A stretch of DNA of 64,000 nucleotides, from the NCBI GenBank assembly GCA_020634935.1, contig JACKAT010000025.1, forward strand, positions 1 through 64,000, given 5' to 3'. The notes beneath the pieces were generated by a model. That model ran no database searches and was not told where the DNA came from. It was given only the letters and a program-made list of their open reading frames with translations. This DNA comes from Anaerolineales bacterium. Lineage in GTDB: Bacteria; Chloroflexota; Anaerolineae; 4572-78; J111. The translations under genes were made by a program, and so were the position numbers. Positions within the stretch are counted from its first letter, which is position 1, and each line of letters starts with the position of its first letter. This document shows, piece by piece, positions 1-10,849 of this stretch.

Positions 1-28
1 CTGAGACTATCGTACTCCTCTGAGAAAA
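1..28. repeat. Partial copy of modular hairpin repeat (family B) at window edge
   Basis: The first bases contain GAGACTATCGTACTCCTCTG followed by AGAAAA. This resembles the junction GAGACTGTTCGACTCC-(T)CTGAAAAT seen in the tandem modules at 3302-3548 and 52802-53023. The copy is cut by the window start, so only the right flank can be judged. Confidence 0.4.
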
Positions 29-72
29 GACGTTTAGGGATAAACTTGTGGGCTTCTGGCCAAGACGCGCGA

Positions 73-181
73 GGCTAAAGCCATCGCTCTAAAAGAGCAA
101 AGGACGCTAAAGCGCCCTCAGATGGCGCAATTCCAGTCCGAAGGGCTTCACTCTCTCAGCACGGATCTTTAGACCCGTGCT
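73..181. repeat. Cluster of short hairpins upstream of the 41-bp array
   Basis: Four small inverted repeats lie close together: GGCTAAAGCC (73-82), GCTCTAAAAGAGC (86-98), CGCTAAAGCG (105-114) and AGCACGG/CCGTGCT (158-164 and 175-181, 10-nt loop). The first three share an A-rich tight loop. No convincing gene lies in 1-1321; short open frames around 177-397 have no ribosome site or recognisable product. Confidence 0.5.
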
Positions 182-359
182 GGGGGGACGGCCAGTTTGT
201 ACCCCGGCGCCACCCCTTCTCCGTGGTTTCCCCCAGCGCATCGCCCCAAAATGCTTAAAATTTCGAGCCGCCAGCCTGCCCCTACGCCACGCCCAAAATC
301 AACGTTTCGGTTTCAAGCTGAACGCCGTAAAGTTATGCTACGCGACGGCAGATCAAGAG

Positions 360-990
360 CCTCTATTGGTGGAGGGCGACGAAACACAGTGAATTAAGGG
401 CCGTTACTAATAACGGTCAATGAAACACGGTGAATCACGAGCCGTTAGTAGTAACGGACGACGAAACACGGTGAATCACGAGCCGTTAGTAGTAACGGTC
501 AATGAAACACGGTGAATCACGAGCCGTTAGTAGTAACGGACGACGAAACACGGTGAATCACGAGCCGTTAGTAGTAATGGTCAATGAAACACGGTGAATC
601 ACGAGCCGTTAGTAGTAACGGACGACGAAACACGGTGAATCACGAGCCGTTAGTAGTAACGGACAACGAAACACGGTGAATCACGAGCCGTTAGTAGTAA
701 CGGACGACGAATCATAGGGGATCAACCGCCTCTACTAGCAGAGGTCGATGATTGGCAGTAAACTAACCGCCTCTACTAGCAGAGATCGATGATTGGCAGC
801 AAAACAATAACCTCTACTAGCGGAGGTCAATAATTGGCGACAAAACAACAGCCTCTACTAGCAGAGGTCAACGATTGGCGGCAAAACAACAACCTCTACT
901 AGCAGAGGTCGATGATTGGCAGTAAAACAACCGCCGCTACTAGCAGAGGTAGGCTATTGGCGACCAATCAAGCGGCTCTACTAGTAGAGG
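360..990. repeat. 41-bp tandem hairpin array (16 units in one phase)
   Basis: Sixteen 16-nt palindromes start exactly every 41 bp at 360, 401, 442 and so on to 975. Units 401-688 carry CCGTTA-GTAG-TAACGG; units 729-934 carry CCTCTACTAGCAGAGG or close variants; the unit at 360 is CCTCTATTGGTGGAGG and the last is GCTCTACTAGTAGAGG. The 25-nt spacers of the two types are about half identical, so both arrays share an ancestor. The stem sequence differs but pairing is kept, including wobble pairs. It is not a CRISPR array because the sequence between hairpins is repeated too. Function unknown. Confidence 0.9.
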
Positions 991-1092
991 GCGCCTGTTG
1001 GCGCTCAGTTAGCAGCGATCAGTAGAAAACCTCAGCGTTTAACGCCCATTTTTTGTCCTCCACTAGCGGCTGCCCAAAATTAACCAGCCAGG

Positions 1093-1121
1093 TAGACAAT
1101 TTAACAAGAGGTCGATATACT
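1093..1121 (+). promoter_or_regulatory. Sigma70-like promoter for the 1322 gene
   Basis: TAGACA (1093-1098), a 17-bp spacer and TATACT (1116-1121) make a near-consensus promoter. It predicts a leader of roughly 190 nt that includes the MITE core at 1189-1268 before the start codon at 1322. Confidence 0.5.
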
Positions 1122-1188
1122 GGTAAATGTGGCTTTACATCGTTAACCTATGCCTGACTATCGTTGACATCAAATAGTATCGAAACAA

Positions 1189-1268
1189 GGTGACAGTCAC
1201 TTAGTGGTGAAAAATCGACCAGTTTGGGCTAAACAGACATTCATTTTCGGCCAAAAGTGACTGTCACC
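1189..1268. repeat. Core of MITE family A (no intact ends)
   Basis: GGTGACAGTCACTT (1189-1202) and AAGTGACTGTCACC (1255-1268) are the subterminal inverted repeats of the MITEs at 8429, 16543, 18839 and 35281. The outer TIRs are degraded here. The core lies in the predicted leader of the gene at 1322. Confidence 0.75.
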
Positions 1269-1321
1269 TTTTGAACTACATTACGCCGAATCACATTCAT
1301 TTACGCCTAAGGAGCCAGCGT

Positions 1322-2170
1322 ATGATTACCGCTAAGTTTGATACCACCAGTAAGCTTCATCTCAAATTTCCCGAAAAGAACAAACCCGAACAAATTGTTG
1401 CTGCGATCCGCGCCTTTGTCGATTATGAGCTAAGCCGGCCCGCCGAACTGCAACTGCCCCATACCCCGATCATGGTCAACCTATTGCAGCAGTGGGCCGC
1501 CAGTGATGACCAACGCACCCAGGGCGAGTGGCAGCGGGCCACTGCCGCTGAGGGTATTGAGCGTCTTGATCAAGAGCTAGGTGAGATTGTCCGTATTATC
1601 CGCAAAACGCTCGATGCGGCGTTTCCCACCCGGCCGTCTCAGGCCAAGGGCTGGGGCTTTAAATCGAAACAATCCACCAAAAATATCTTGCTGCCCCAAA
1701 CCCGGACCGAGCATTTAATGGCGCTCGACGATTATATCGCCCAAGAGCAAAGCCGCCCGGCGGCAGAACGCTTCACCAGCCCTGATTTGGCCGAGGTGGT
1801 CCGGGTGCGCGACACCATGCGAGAGCAGCTCTATCTCCGGCGCATTGGCCAAAATCAGCGTGAAAAAAGTGTGGCGGCCGGTAACTGGATTGCCGCCGTG
1901 ATGTACAATTACTTGCAAGCGGCGGCAGTTCATCTGTTGACCTTCAACTTTGATTTTACGATAACCCCCAAGCTGGAATATTGGGGGTATAAGGTGGTCT
2001 CGCGCCGCGTCGTCTCGACTAAAGAGGCGGTTGAGGCAGGGGCGGTGGAAATAATAGCCGCGCAGGAGACGATTTCCGAAGCAGATGCGCCGGAAGCTGC
2101 GCCAACCTACGGCGCTGATACCAACGGCTCGTCGAGTGACCTGTTGGACCTGATCGCCCCGGATGTTTAA
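1322..2170 (+). CDS. Hypothetical protein, 282 aa
   Basis: Unknown function. The ATG at 1322 is chosen because AAGGAG lies at 1309-1314, seven bases upstream; an upstream in-frame TTG at 1271 overlaps a repeat and lacks a ribosome site. The protein has no signal peptide or membrane segment. Its first two thirds are mixed and charged, with segments such as YELSRPAELQLPHTP and DDYIAQEQSRPAAERF that look like two weak copies of one motif (Y/I, then a short run, then SRPA). A basic, Lys/Arg-rich middle (GWGFKSKQSTKNI) is followed by an aromatic stretch near YMNY-to-YWGYKV and an acidic, Ala-rich, probably disordered C-terminus. The two half-motifs suggest an internal duplication. It sits alone downstream of the 41-bp hairpin array, so an association with that array (for example a binding protein) is possible but unsupported by homology. 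Confidence 0.75.
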   Translation: MITAKFDTTSKLHLKFPEKNKPEQIVAAIRAFVDYELSRPAELQLPHTPIMVNLLQQWAASDDQRTQGEWQRATAAEGIERLDQELGEIVRIIRKTLDAAFPTRPSQAKGWGFKSKQSTKNILLPQTRTEHLMALDDYIAQEQSRPAAERFTSPDLAEVVRVRDTMREQLYLRRIGQNQREKSVAAGNWIAAVMYNYLQAAAVHLLTFNFDFTITPKLEYWGYKVVSRRVVSTKEAVEAGAVEIIAAQETISEADAPEAAPTYGADTNGSSSDLLDLIAPDV

Positions 2171-2363
2171 GCCAATGGTGTTACTTCAGCCGTAAGATAA
2201 CTCGGGTGAATCAGGCGGAGGCTAAGGCGGAGGCTAAGAAAAAGCGTTGAGGTGAAACCGACTTCAGCGGTTGCCGGGTTGTCCCATGGCGATGGCGATG
2301 GTGAGGCCGGCGCGCGGCTCGTCGCCGCGCGCCGGGATCGAAGCGGGATAGCCGTACTCGGCG

Positions 2364-3293
2364 TTACCAAATCTTGGGATAATGATTGTAGTATCGGCCG
2401 CCGTAGTAGGAATAACCCCCGTAGTTGTAATTAGGGCGGCCATAGTGGTAGGGCTGGCCATAGTAATAGCGCGGCTGGGGATAGGGAGGATAGTAATTGT
2501 TGCGGCAGCAAGGCGGCCGGTGGTAAACGGGGGGCTGTTGGCAGCAGTAGCCGGGCCGGTAACCGGGCCCTTGACCTGGGCCGGGGCCTTGGCCGGGACC
2601 CAACCAGGGCCGCCGATCCATTCTTAACTCGGCTTGCAGCGGCGGCTGCCCATTGACCTGGCCGAGCGCAAAAATCGTCGAAACTGAGCCGGGCCGGAGT
2701 TCTACGCCGGGGATATCCAGGACCACATCCGGCGTCCCGGCCGCTCTAACTTCCAGATCGTAGCGGTTGGCATCCATCGTTTTGTAATCGGTGGCGCTTT
2801 TGAAACCAACATTGCTGAAGAGAACCTCACCGCCTTTGACGGCCACATCCACCGCCGGGGCATCGGGCGAGGCCTGGACAAAACGAACCTGGGCCTGGCC
2901 GGCTTCCGGCAGCGAATAATCATCCACCACCAGCAGCGGCTCGATATTGGCCGCCACCCCTACGGCTAAAAGCGTATAAGCCGTGTCAGCCGTCAGGTCG
3001 AGGTCGGTATTAATCACCTCGGTTCGATTGGCGTCGGCGGTTATGACCTTAACGTTGACCTGGCCTGCGGCCAGAGGCGCATAAAAGGTGATATCGCCAA
3101 AACGGACATACCTGAAGAGCAGGCGATCCGCGACCAGGATATCGACCGGCGGGGCGTCGGGCGAGGCGTGAACCACGCGCAGCCGGGCCGTGTTTTCCGG
3201 GGCGTACCCGCCCCCCTGGGCTTGGGCGGCCGGCACAAACACAATCGACAAACTCAGAACCAGCATCGTCACCAGTATCAGGACTCGTTTCAT
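2364..3293 (-). CDS. Exported DUF4397 domain protein with Tyr/Pro-rich tail
   Basis: 309 aa. A signal peptide covers about residues 1-26 (Lys-Arg, hydrophobic core, then AAQAQG, cleavage after AQA). Two DUF4397-type beta domains follow: each begins with a motif of the kind LRVVHASPDAPPVDI and VRFVQASPDAPAVDV, where a Ser-Pro-Asp-Ala core is typical of this family. From about residue 230 the chain becomes Gly-Pro-Gln, then Cys-Cys, Tyr and Pro rich (many YY, PPY, YGG), which looks like a disordered or cell-surface adhesive tail. The family is of unknown biochemical role and is common in extracellular proteins of environmental bacteria. The gene is monocistronic; the region downstream (2171-2363) holds no gene, only Gly/Ala-codon-like low-complexity sequence. 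Confidence 0.85.
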   Translation of the reverse strand: MKRVLILVTMLVLSLSIVFVPAAQAQGGGYAPENTARLRVVHASPDAPPVDILVADRLLFRYVRFGDITFYAPLAAGQVNVKVITADANRTEVINTDLDLTADTAYTLLAVGVAANIEPLLVVDDYSLPEAGQAQVRFVQASPDAPAVDVAVKGGEVLFSNVGFKSATDYKTMDANRYDLEVRAAGTPDVVLDIPGVELRPGSVSTIFALGQVNGQPPLQAELRMDRRPWLGPGQGPGPGQGPGYRPGYCCQQPPVYHRPPCCRNNYYPPYPQPRYYYGQPYHYGRPNYNYGGYSYYGGRYYNHYPKIW

Positions 3294-3301
3294 TTCCTAA
3301 T

Positions 3302-3548
3302 CTCCTCTGAAGATCGCCCTCACCCCCAACCCCTCTCCCTCAGGGAGAGGGGAGTCGCGTTAGCGACGGGGTGAGGGCTAAAGGGTTTCATTCTCGTTGC
3401 TGTTGCGGGGCTTCTGTCGCACTCCCTTGAAAATAGCGATCTGGAACGTCAAAGTTTACTTTGACCCCAACGGGGGTGACAAAGCCAGCTTTGTCGCTCC
3501 GCTACATTTTCATTGTCGTTGTTGTCTCACTTGAGACTGCCGCACGCC
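3302..3548. repeat. Two tandem modules of repeat family B
   Basis: This fills the 318-bp gap. Module 1 (3302-3426) starts CTCCTCTGAAGAT, carries the hairpin CCCTCTCCCT/AGGGAGAGGG (3331-3351) and ends CTGTCGCACTCCC. Module 2 (3421-3548) starts ACTCCCTTGAAAAT, carries CAAAGTTTACTTTG and GACAAAGC-CA-GCTTTGTC, and ends after CATTTTCATTGTCGTTG. The same flanks with the same or other hairpins recur at 20768-20853 and 52802-53023. Confidence 0.8.
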
Positions 3549-3611
3549 TATTAGTGTAGATAACAATACATAAACTTGCAACTTGGGGTATTGTTTTTCT
3601 TCAGCTACGCC

Positions 3612-6593
<2,982 letters not shown>

Positions 6594-6713
6594 AGCGGGC
6601 TATCATACCATTACAAACGATGATTGATAAATTGAGAGGGCGCGTCTCATTCTGTTTTAAGCGGATTGAGGAAAAATAGTCAGGAGGCTTACTTTATTAA
6701 AGGAGAGCGATAC

Positions 6714-7631
6714 ATGCGCGTTCTAATCACGGGCGGCACGGGAACGATTGGCCGGCGATTGACCGATCTACTGCTCAAGGAAGGGTACGAAGTCACCATT
6801 CTCAGCCGCAAGGCCCTCAAACCGGCCCGGCTGCCTACTAAGGTGACATTTTTGCAATGGGACGGTAAAACGGCTAAAGGCTGGGGCAATCATTTGGACG
6901 CGGTCGATGCCGTGGTTAATCTGGCCGGGGCCGGCATAGCTGACGAGCGCTGGACGGCTGAGCGCAAAAAACTGATTCTCAACAGCCGGGTCAATGCCGG
7001 GCAGGCCGTCGTTGAAGCCTTTGAGCTGGTCAGTCAAAAACCCCAGGTGCTCATTCAGGCTTCGGGTGTTAATTACTATGGCATGGATCAAGAAAAAGCG
7101 TTTACCGAGGCTGACGGCCCCGGTCACGACTTTCTAGCCGAGGTGTGTATCCACTGGGAAGCCGCCACCGCCCCCGTTGAAGCGATGGGGGTCAGACGGG
7201 TTATCATCCGCACCGGCGCCGTGCTCGATCCGGCAGAGGGGGCGCTACCGAAGCTGGCCATGCCCGTTCGATTCTTTATCGGCGGCCCGCTGGGCAGCGG
7301 CCGCCAGTGGTTGTCGTGGATTCACTACGCTGATGAGATTGGGGCGATTAAGTTTCTCATCGAAACCGAAGCGGCCCGCGGCCCGATTAACTTGACCTCG
7401 CCGCAGCCTGTACGTAATAAAGAGCTGGCCCAGGCCATCGGCCGGGTGTTACACCGGCCGGCCATTATGCCCGCGCCCGGTCTGGCGGTGAAGTTGATGG
7501 TGGGTGAACTGGCGGATGTGGTGCTTGAAGGGCAGAAAGTGGTGCCGGCGGCGTTACAGCGGCTGGGCTATTCATTTCAATATCCGCAGCTAGACGCCGC
7601 GTTGAAGAATCTTTTAAGGACCGGCCATTAA
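6714..7631 (+). CDS. TIGR01777 family epimerase-like SDR protein
   Basis: 305 aa. Extended SDR of the YfcH type. The N-terminus MRVLITGGTGTIGRRL holds the TGGTGxIG Rossmann motif for NAD(P) at about residues 7-13. The conserved NLAGAGIADERWT segment follows near residue 65, and the active-site-region motif SGVNYYG near 115. SRLGxxLP-type positions are replaced by EGALPKLAMPVRFFIGGPLGSGRQW, typical of this family, whose substrate is unknown. The ATG at 6714 is preferred because AAGGAG lies at 6700-6705; an in-frame TTG at 6666 has no ribosome site. The length matches the family (about 300). It is divergently arranged with the membrane protein at 3612-6593. Confidence 0.9.
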   Translation: MRVLITGGTGTIGRRLTDLLLKEGYEVTILSRKALKPARLPTKVTFLQWDGKTAKGWGNHLDAVDAVVNLAGAGIADERWTAERKKLILNSRVNAGQAVVEAFELVSQKPQVLIQASGVNYYGMDQEKAFTEADGPGHDFLAEVCIHWEAATAPVEAMGVRRVIIRTGAVLDPAEGALPKLAMPVRFFIGGPLGSGRQWLSWIHYADEIGAIKFLIETEAARGPINLTSPQPVRNKELAQAIGRVLHRPAIMPAPGLAVKLMVGELADVVLEGQKVVPAALQRLGYSFQYPQLDAALKNLLRTGH

Positions 7632-7651
7632 ATAACTTGAGCAATCTGGCC

Positions 7652-7674
7652 GGAGATTGGCCTTAGAAATCTCC
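7652..7674. repeat. Family D hairpin (GGAGATT / AATCTCC)
   Basis: GGAGATT (7652-7658), loop GGCCTTAGA, AATCTCC (7668-7674). The same 23-bp hairpin, with loop conserved, recurs in 11516-11538 (reverse complement) and 26415-26437. It lies between the convergent genes 6714-7631 and 7710-8231. Confidence 0.75.
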
Positions 7675-7709
7675 AATCCTAAGAGACTGCCACCTTGTTC
7701 AATCCATCA

Positions 7710-8231
7710 TTAGGCGTTCTGGGCGTTACGCTGATTTAATTGTTGCAAGGCCATGGCGGCGGCGATGGGAATGGCGATGGTCGGTTCAATGGCATCAAAG
7801 GCCTTGAGGACAGGCTTAATTAGCTCTCCCAGATCAGACTTGATAATCAAAATGCGCAGGGTATGATGCGCGCCTTCTCGTAACCAGGGCGATTCGGGAT
7901 GTTGGATTAGAACGCGCAGCAGCGGCACCAACGCCTGGCAGCCCAGATCGGCCAGGCTTTCGGCCGCCCGCCAGCGAACCTCAAGCGCCTCATCTTCCAG
8001 CGTTTTGATCAAGGCCGGGACGGCAGCGCCGTCGCCAACATGGCCTAAAATCAACGCCGACTGCCATCGGATTTGATCGCGCGGATCGTACAGCGCGTTG
8101 ATTAGCTGCGGCACGGCCGCGGGGCCAATGTCAACCAACGCCTGCCGCGCCTGCTGCCGCACCTTGATATCTTTGTCGTCTAAATCGATCATCAAGGCGT
8201 GGATATCTTTATTCGTCATTGCCTGAGGCAT
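7710..8231 (-). CDS. HEAT-repeat protein
   Basis: 173 aa, soluble. At least four HEAT/PBS-lyase-type helical repeats follow the pattern VRQQARQALVDIGPAAVPQLI, IRWQSALILGHVGDGAAVPALI, VRWRAAESLADLGCQALVPLL and then a degenerate fourth with LREGAHHTLRIL. Each repeat shows the conserved Arg/Ala/Leu/Gly/Pro positions. Such proteins are scaffolds or inspectors of partner proteins; no enzyme activity is implied. The start at 8231 has GGAGGG six bases upstream; Met5 is a weaker alternative. It is transcribed toward the SDR gene and appears monocistronic. Confidence 0.85.
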   Translation of the reverse strand: MPQAMTNKDIHALMIDLDDKDIKVRQQARQALVDIGPAAVPQLINALYDPRDQIRWQSALILGHVGDGAAVPALIKTLEDEALEVRWRAAESLADLGCQALVPLLRVLIQHPESPWLREGAHHTLRILIIKSDLGELIKPVLKAFDAIEPTIAIPIAAAMALQQLNQRNAQNA

Positions 8232-8275
8232 TTTTCCCTCCTAACCATCAAGGCTCGCTATTCCGTAGCCTTAGT

Positions 8276-8319
8276 TTAAAACAAAATCTCTCCTCATGCG
8301 CCCGCCATGAGGAGAGATT
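8276..8319 (-). terminator. Rho-independent terminator of thrS
   Basis: On the minus strand, AATCTCTCCTCATG pairs perfectly with CATGAGGAGAGATT (14 bp, loop of 7, 8285-8319) and is followed by TTTTGTTTT. It is over 230 bp past the thrS stop because a MITE sits in between. Confidence 0.8.
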
Positions 8320-8428
8320 GTTAGCTGACTGCCTGGTTAGTCTTTTTGCTAACCGGTTGTCCAGTCTATATTGTTGGTCGTAACCGCTGTAGCGGAACGA
8401 CCTCAAACGGCTAAGGCCATTACTATGT

Positions 8429-8550
8429 CAGGACTTACGCAAAAACCCGGTGACAGTCACTTATTGTTGATATATCAATGTTTGTGAAGCTTGAGTAGGT
8501 CGGTTTAATGTATGCAAGTGATTGCCACCTTTAAGACTGCGTAAGTCCTG
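8429..8550. mobile_element. MITE family A, copy 2 (122 bp)
   Basis: Ends are CAGGACTTACGCA (8429-8441) and TGCGTAAGTCCTG (8538-8550), a perfect 13-bp TIR. Inside lies the GGTGACAGTCACTT / AAGTGATTGCCACC inverted repeat. Flanks TATGT (8424-8428) and TATGG (8551-8555) match at four of five bases, fitting a decayed 5-bp target duplication. It encodes nothing. Confidence 0.88.
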
Positions 8551-8556
8551 TATGGA

Positions 8557-10359
8557 TTATAACCCATCTTTAGCCTCGACCACGGCCTGTATTCGAGCGA
8601 TCAGGTCCACCACCGCAATCGAGCCTAAATCCTCCTCGGTGCGAAGACGGACTGAAACCGTTTGATGGTCCACTTCTCGATCCCCGACAATCAGCATATA
8701 CGGGATCTTTTGCTGCTGGGCCTGCCGGATTTTTTTGGAAATCCGGTCACTTGATGGATCGACTTCGGCGCGGAAACCGGCGTTTTTGAGCTGTTGGACG
8801 ACCTGGCCGGCGTAGGCGTTGTGCCGGTCGGCAATCGGCAGGACCAGGATTTGCCGGGGAGACAGCCAGACCGGGAACGCGCCGCCGTAATGTTCGATCA
8901 GGATGCCGAAAAAACGTTCCATACTGCCCAGCAGGGCGCGGTGCAGCATCAACGGCCGGTGGTGGACGCCGTCTTCGCCGATATAGGCGATGTCAAACCG
9001 CTCCGGCAGGTTGAAGTCAAATTGAATGGTCGAAATTTGCCATTCCCGGCCCAGCCCATCTTGCACAATCAAATCGATCTTGGGTCCATAAAACGCCCCG
9101 CCGCCTTGATCTATTCGATAAGACAGATTAGCCCGTTTCAGCACGTCCTCAAGCCCGGCCTCGGCCAGCCGCCACTGCTCAGGATCGCCCACCGACTTTT
9201 CGGGTTGGGTGCTCAGATAAGCTTTGAAATCGGTTAAGCCAAACGCACGCAGTATATCGAGACAAAAGTTCAGCACAAAATCGAGTTCATCCGCCATTTG
9301 GTCGGGCCGGCAGAAGTGATGGGCGTCATCTTGGGTAAAGCCCCGCACGCGCAGCAAGCCGTGCAGCACTCCGCTCCGCTCGTAGCGGTAGACGGTGCCT
9401 TTTTCGGCAAATCGCAGCGGCAGATCGCGGTACGAACGAAGCTGGCTGCGGAAGATGTGAACATGAAACGGGCAGTTCATCGGTTTCAAATAATACTCCT
9501 GGCCTTCGATATCGATGGCCGAGTACATATTTTCGGCGTAAAAATCCAAATGGCCGCTGGTTTTCCACAACGAGGATTTGCCGATATGGGGCGTAAACAC
9601 AAAGTCGTAGCCGTCTTGCTCGTGTTTGTGGCCCCAGAAATCTTCCATCAATTTTCGGATTAGCCCGCCTTTGGGGTGCCATAAAATCAAGCCCGGCCCC
9701 ACCTCATCGTTCATACTGAATAAATCCAGCTCGCGGCCCAAAACCCGGTGATCCCGTTTGCGGGCCTCTTCCAGTTTCCATAGATAGTCCTTTAACTCCT
9801 CTTTCGATGCCCAAACCGTGCCGTAAATGCGTTGCAGTTGGGGTCGCTTTTCATCACCCCGCCAGTAAGCGCCGGCCACCTTCATCAGTTTTAGGGCTGA
9901 AGGGTTGATTTGGCCGGTATGTTCAACGTGCGGCCCGCGACACAGGTCGATAAAGGTAGCTTGGGTGTAAAGGGAAATTTCGGGCGCTTGGCCGGTGGGC
10001 TGGCCGTATTCATCGAACCCGCCCTGTTCCAGGCCCTCGATCAGCTCGAGTTTGTAAGGCTGGTCCTGAAACAATGCTTTGGCTTCCTGAGCTGAAACGA
10101 CGCGCTTTTGGAATGGATGCTTGCCTTTAATAATTTCCTTCATCCGCTGTTCAATCGCGGTTAAATCATCCGGCGTCAGGCTGCGCGGCAGGTCAAAATC
10201 ATAGTAAAAGCCATCGTCGATGGGCGGGCCAATGGCGATCTGCACTTCACCAGGCTCAAACATCTCGGTCACAGCTTGAGCCATCACGTGCGCCGTCGAA
10301 TGCCGGATGCGGTAAAGCTGCGAATCTTCATAACGTTCATCTAAGTTGTCGGGCATCAT
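8557..10359 (-). CDS. thrS: Threonyl-tRNA synthetase lacking the TGS domain
   Basis: 600 aa. Charges tRNA-Thr with threonine using ATP in the cytoplasm. Visible are the editing-domain histidines in HSTAHVMAQAV (HxxxH, about residues 20-24), the SAD region with GFYYDF, class II motif 2 around RYERSGVLHGLLRVRGFTQDDAHHF, and motif 3 in MLHRALLGSMERFFG. Zinc ligands are Cys in MNCPFH, His in DDAHHF and His in LMLHRAL. The C-terminal anticodon-binding domain contains ADRHNAYA. The chain starts at the editing domain, so the roughly 60-residue N-terminal TGS domain of the E. coli enzyme (642 aa) is missing. Expression is controlled by the T-box leader at 10517-10804. A long imperfect inverted repeat (10381-10516) separates the leader from the start codon, and a MITE follows the stop by six bases. 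Confidence 0.97.
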   Translation of the reverse strand: MMPDNLDERYEDSQLYRIRHSTAHVMAQAVTEMFEPGEVQIAIGPPIDDGFYYDFDLPRSLTPDDLTAIEQRMKEIIKGKHPFQKRVVSAQEAKALFQDQPYKLELIEGLEQGGFDEYGQPTGQAPEISLYTQATFIDLCRGPHVEHTGQINPSALKLMKVAGAYWRGDEKRPQLQRIYGTVWASKEELKDYLWKLEEARKRDHRVLGRELDLFSMNDEVGPGLILWHPKGGLIRKLMEDFWGHKHEQDGYDFVFTPHIGKSSLWKTSGHLDFYAENMYSAIDIEGQEYYLKPMNCPFHVHIFRSQLRSYRDLPLRFAEKGTVYRYERSGVLHGLLRVRGFTQDDAHHFCRPDQMADELDFVLNFCLDILRAFGLTDFKAYLSTQPEKSVGDPEQWRLAEAGLEDVLKRANLSYRIDQGGGAFYGPKIDLIVQDGLGREWQISTIQFDFNLPERFDIAYIGEDGVHHRPLMLHRALLGSMERFFGILIEHYGGAFPVWLSPRQILVLPIADRHNAYAGQVVQQLKNAGFRAEVDPSSDRISKKIRQAQQQKIPYMLIVGDREVDHQTVSVRLRTEEDLGSIAVVDLIARIQAVVEAKDGL

Positions 10360-10380
10360 CAGTAACCTCCATAATAAAAT

Positions 10381-10516
10381 GTAAGCGTTCAGCTATCAGC
10401 TTGCAGCCGTCAGCTTAATAAAAATAACGTTCGAACCATTATTACCGGCTTTGTAACCCAGAATTCGTCAAAATAAGAAAGAGCTGATGGCTGACAGCTA
10501 AGGGCTGAATGCTTGC
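10381..10516. repeat. Long inverted repeat in the thrS leader
   Basis: GCGTTCAGCTATCAGCTTGC (from 10385) with GCCGTCAGCT faces AGCTGATGGCTGACAGCT (from 10482) with GGCTGAATGCTTGC. The arms are about 36 bp and imperfect, with a 63-nt loop. The motif CAGCTATCAGC also occurs at 31935-31975. It would form a large hairpin between the T-box terminator and the thrS ribosome site. Confidence 0.7.
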
Positions 10517-10804
10517 AAAAAAAAACTCCTGCCCACCTTGGGGCAAGAGTTAATAGTTACCGGACTCTCACGGTTCCACCCAAATTAGCCGGTTTATTGA
10601 AACCAGCCATCTCTAATAACCGATAACGGGGTCAGCCGATCCTCATACTGAGACTGTCAACCAGTCTGTTCCGATTCACGCTCGCGGGTGGTTTTCACTG
10701 CCGATAAAACGTAAGGGGACTCTCAGCCGGTGATCTCCTCGCTCTGTCCGCTGTCAAGGCAGTTACTCGTCCCGGTCAACGCGTTTGATGTTAACACGTA
10801 TAAT
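10517..10804 (-). promoter_or_regulatory. T-box riboswitch controlling thrS
   Basis: The minus strand carries the T-box sequence TGGGTGGAACCGTGAGAG (10565-10583 region), the antiterminator element, followed by a terminator hairpin ACTCTTGCCC/GGGCAGGAGT and nine T (10517-10551). Upstream lie stem I elements GACGAGTAACT, AGAG and CACCGGCT. The likely specifier is ACC (10690-10692) in GTGAAAACCA, a threonine codon followed by a purine. Uncharged tRNA-Thr is expected to favour antitermination and read-through into thrS. Confidence 0.92.
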
Positions 10805-10810
10805 ATAGAA

Positions 10811-10838
10811 ATTCTATAAATTTCCCCCCGTTTGTCAA
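10811..10838 (-). promoter_or_regulatory. Promoter of the thrS T-box transcript
   Basis: On the minus strand TTGACA (10833-10838), a 16-bp spacer and TAGAAT (10811-10816). Transcription would start near 10804, just before the T-box stem I. Confidence 0.7.
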
Positions 10839-10849
10839 ACGTCATCCAA

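Noticed and set aside
177..397. Two short overlapping open frames
   Set aside because: No ribosome site, biased composition, and they run into the repeat array.
360..1000. CRISPR array
   Set aside because: Both the hairpins and the sequence between them are repeated, so there are no unique spacers; no cas genes are near.
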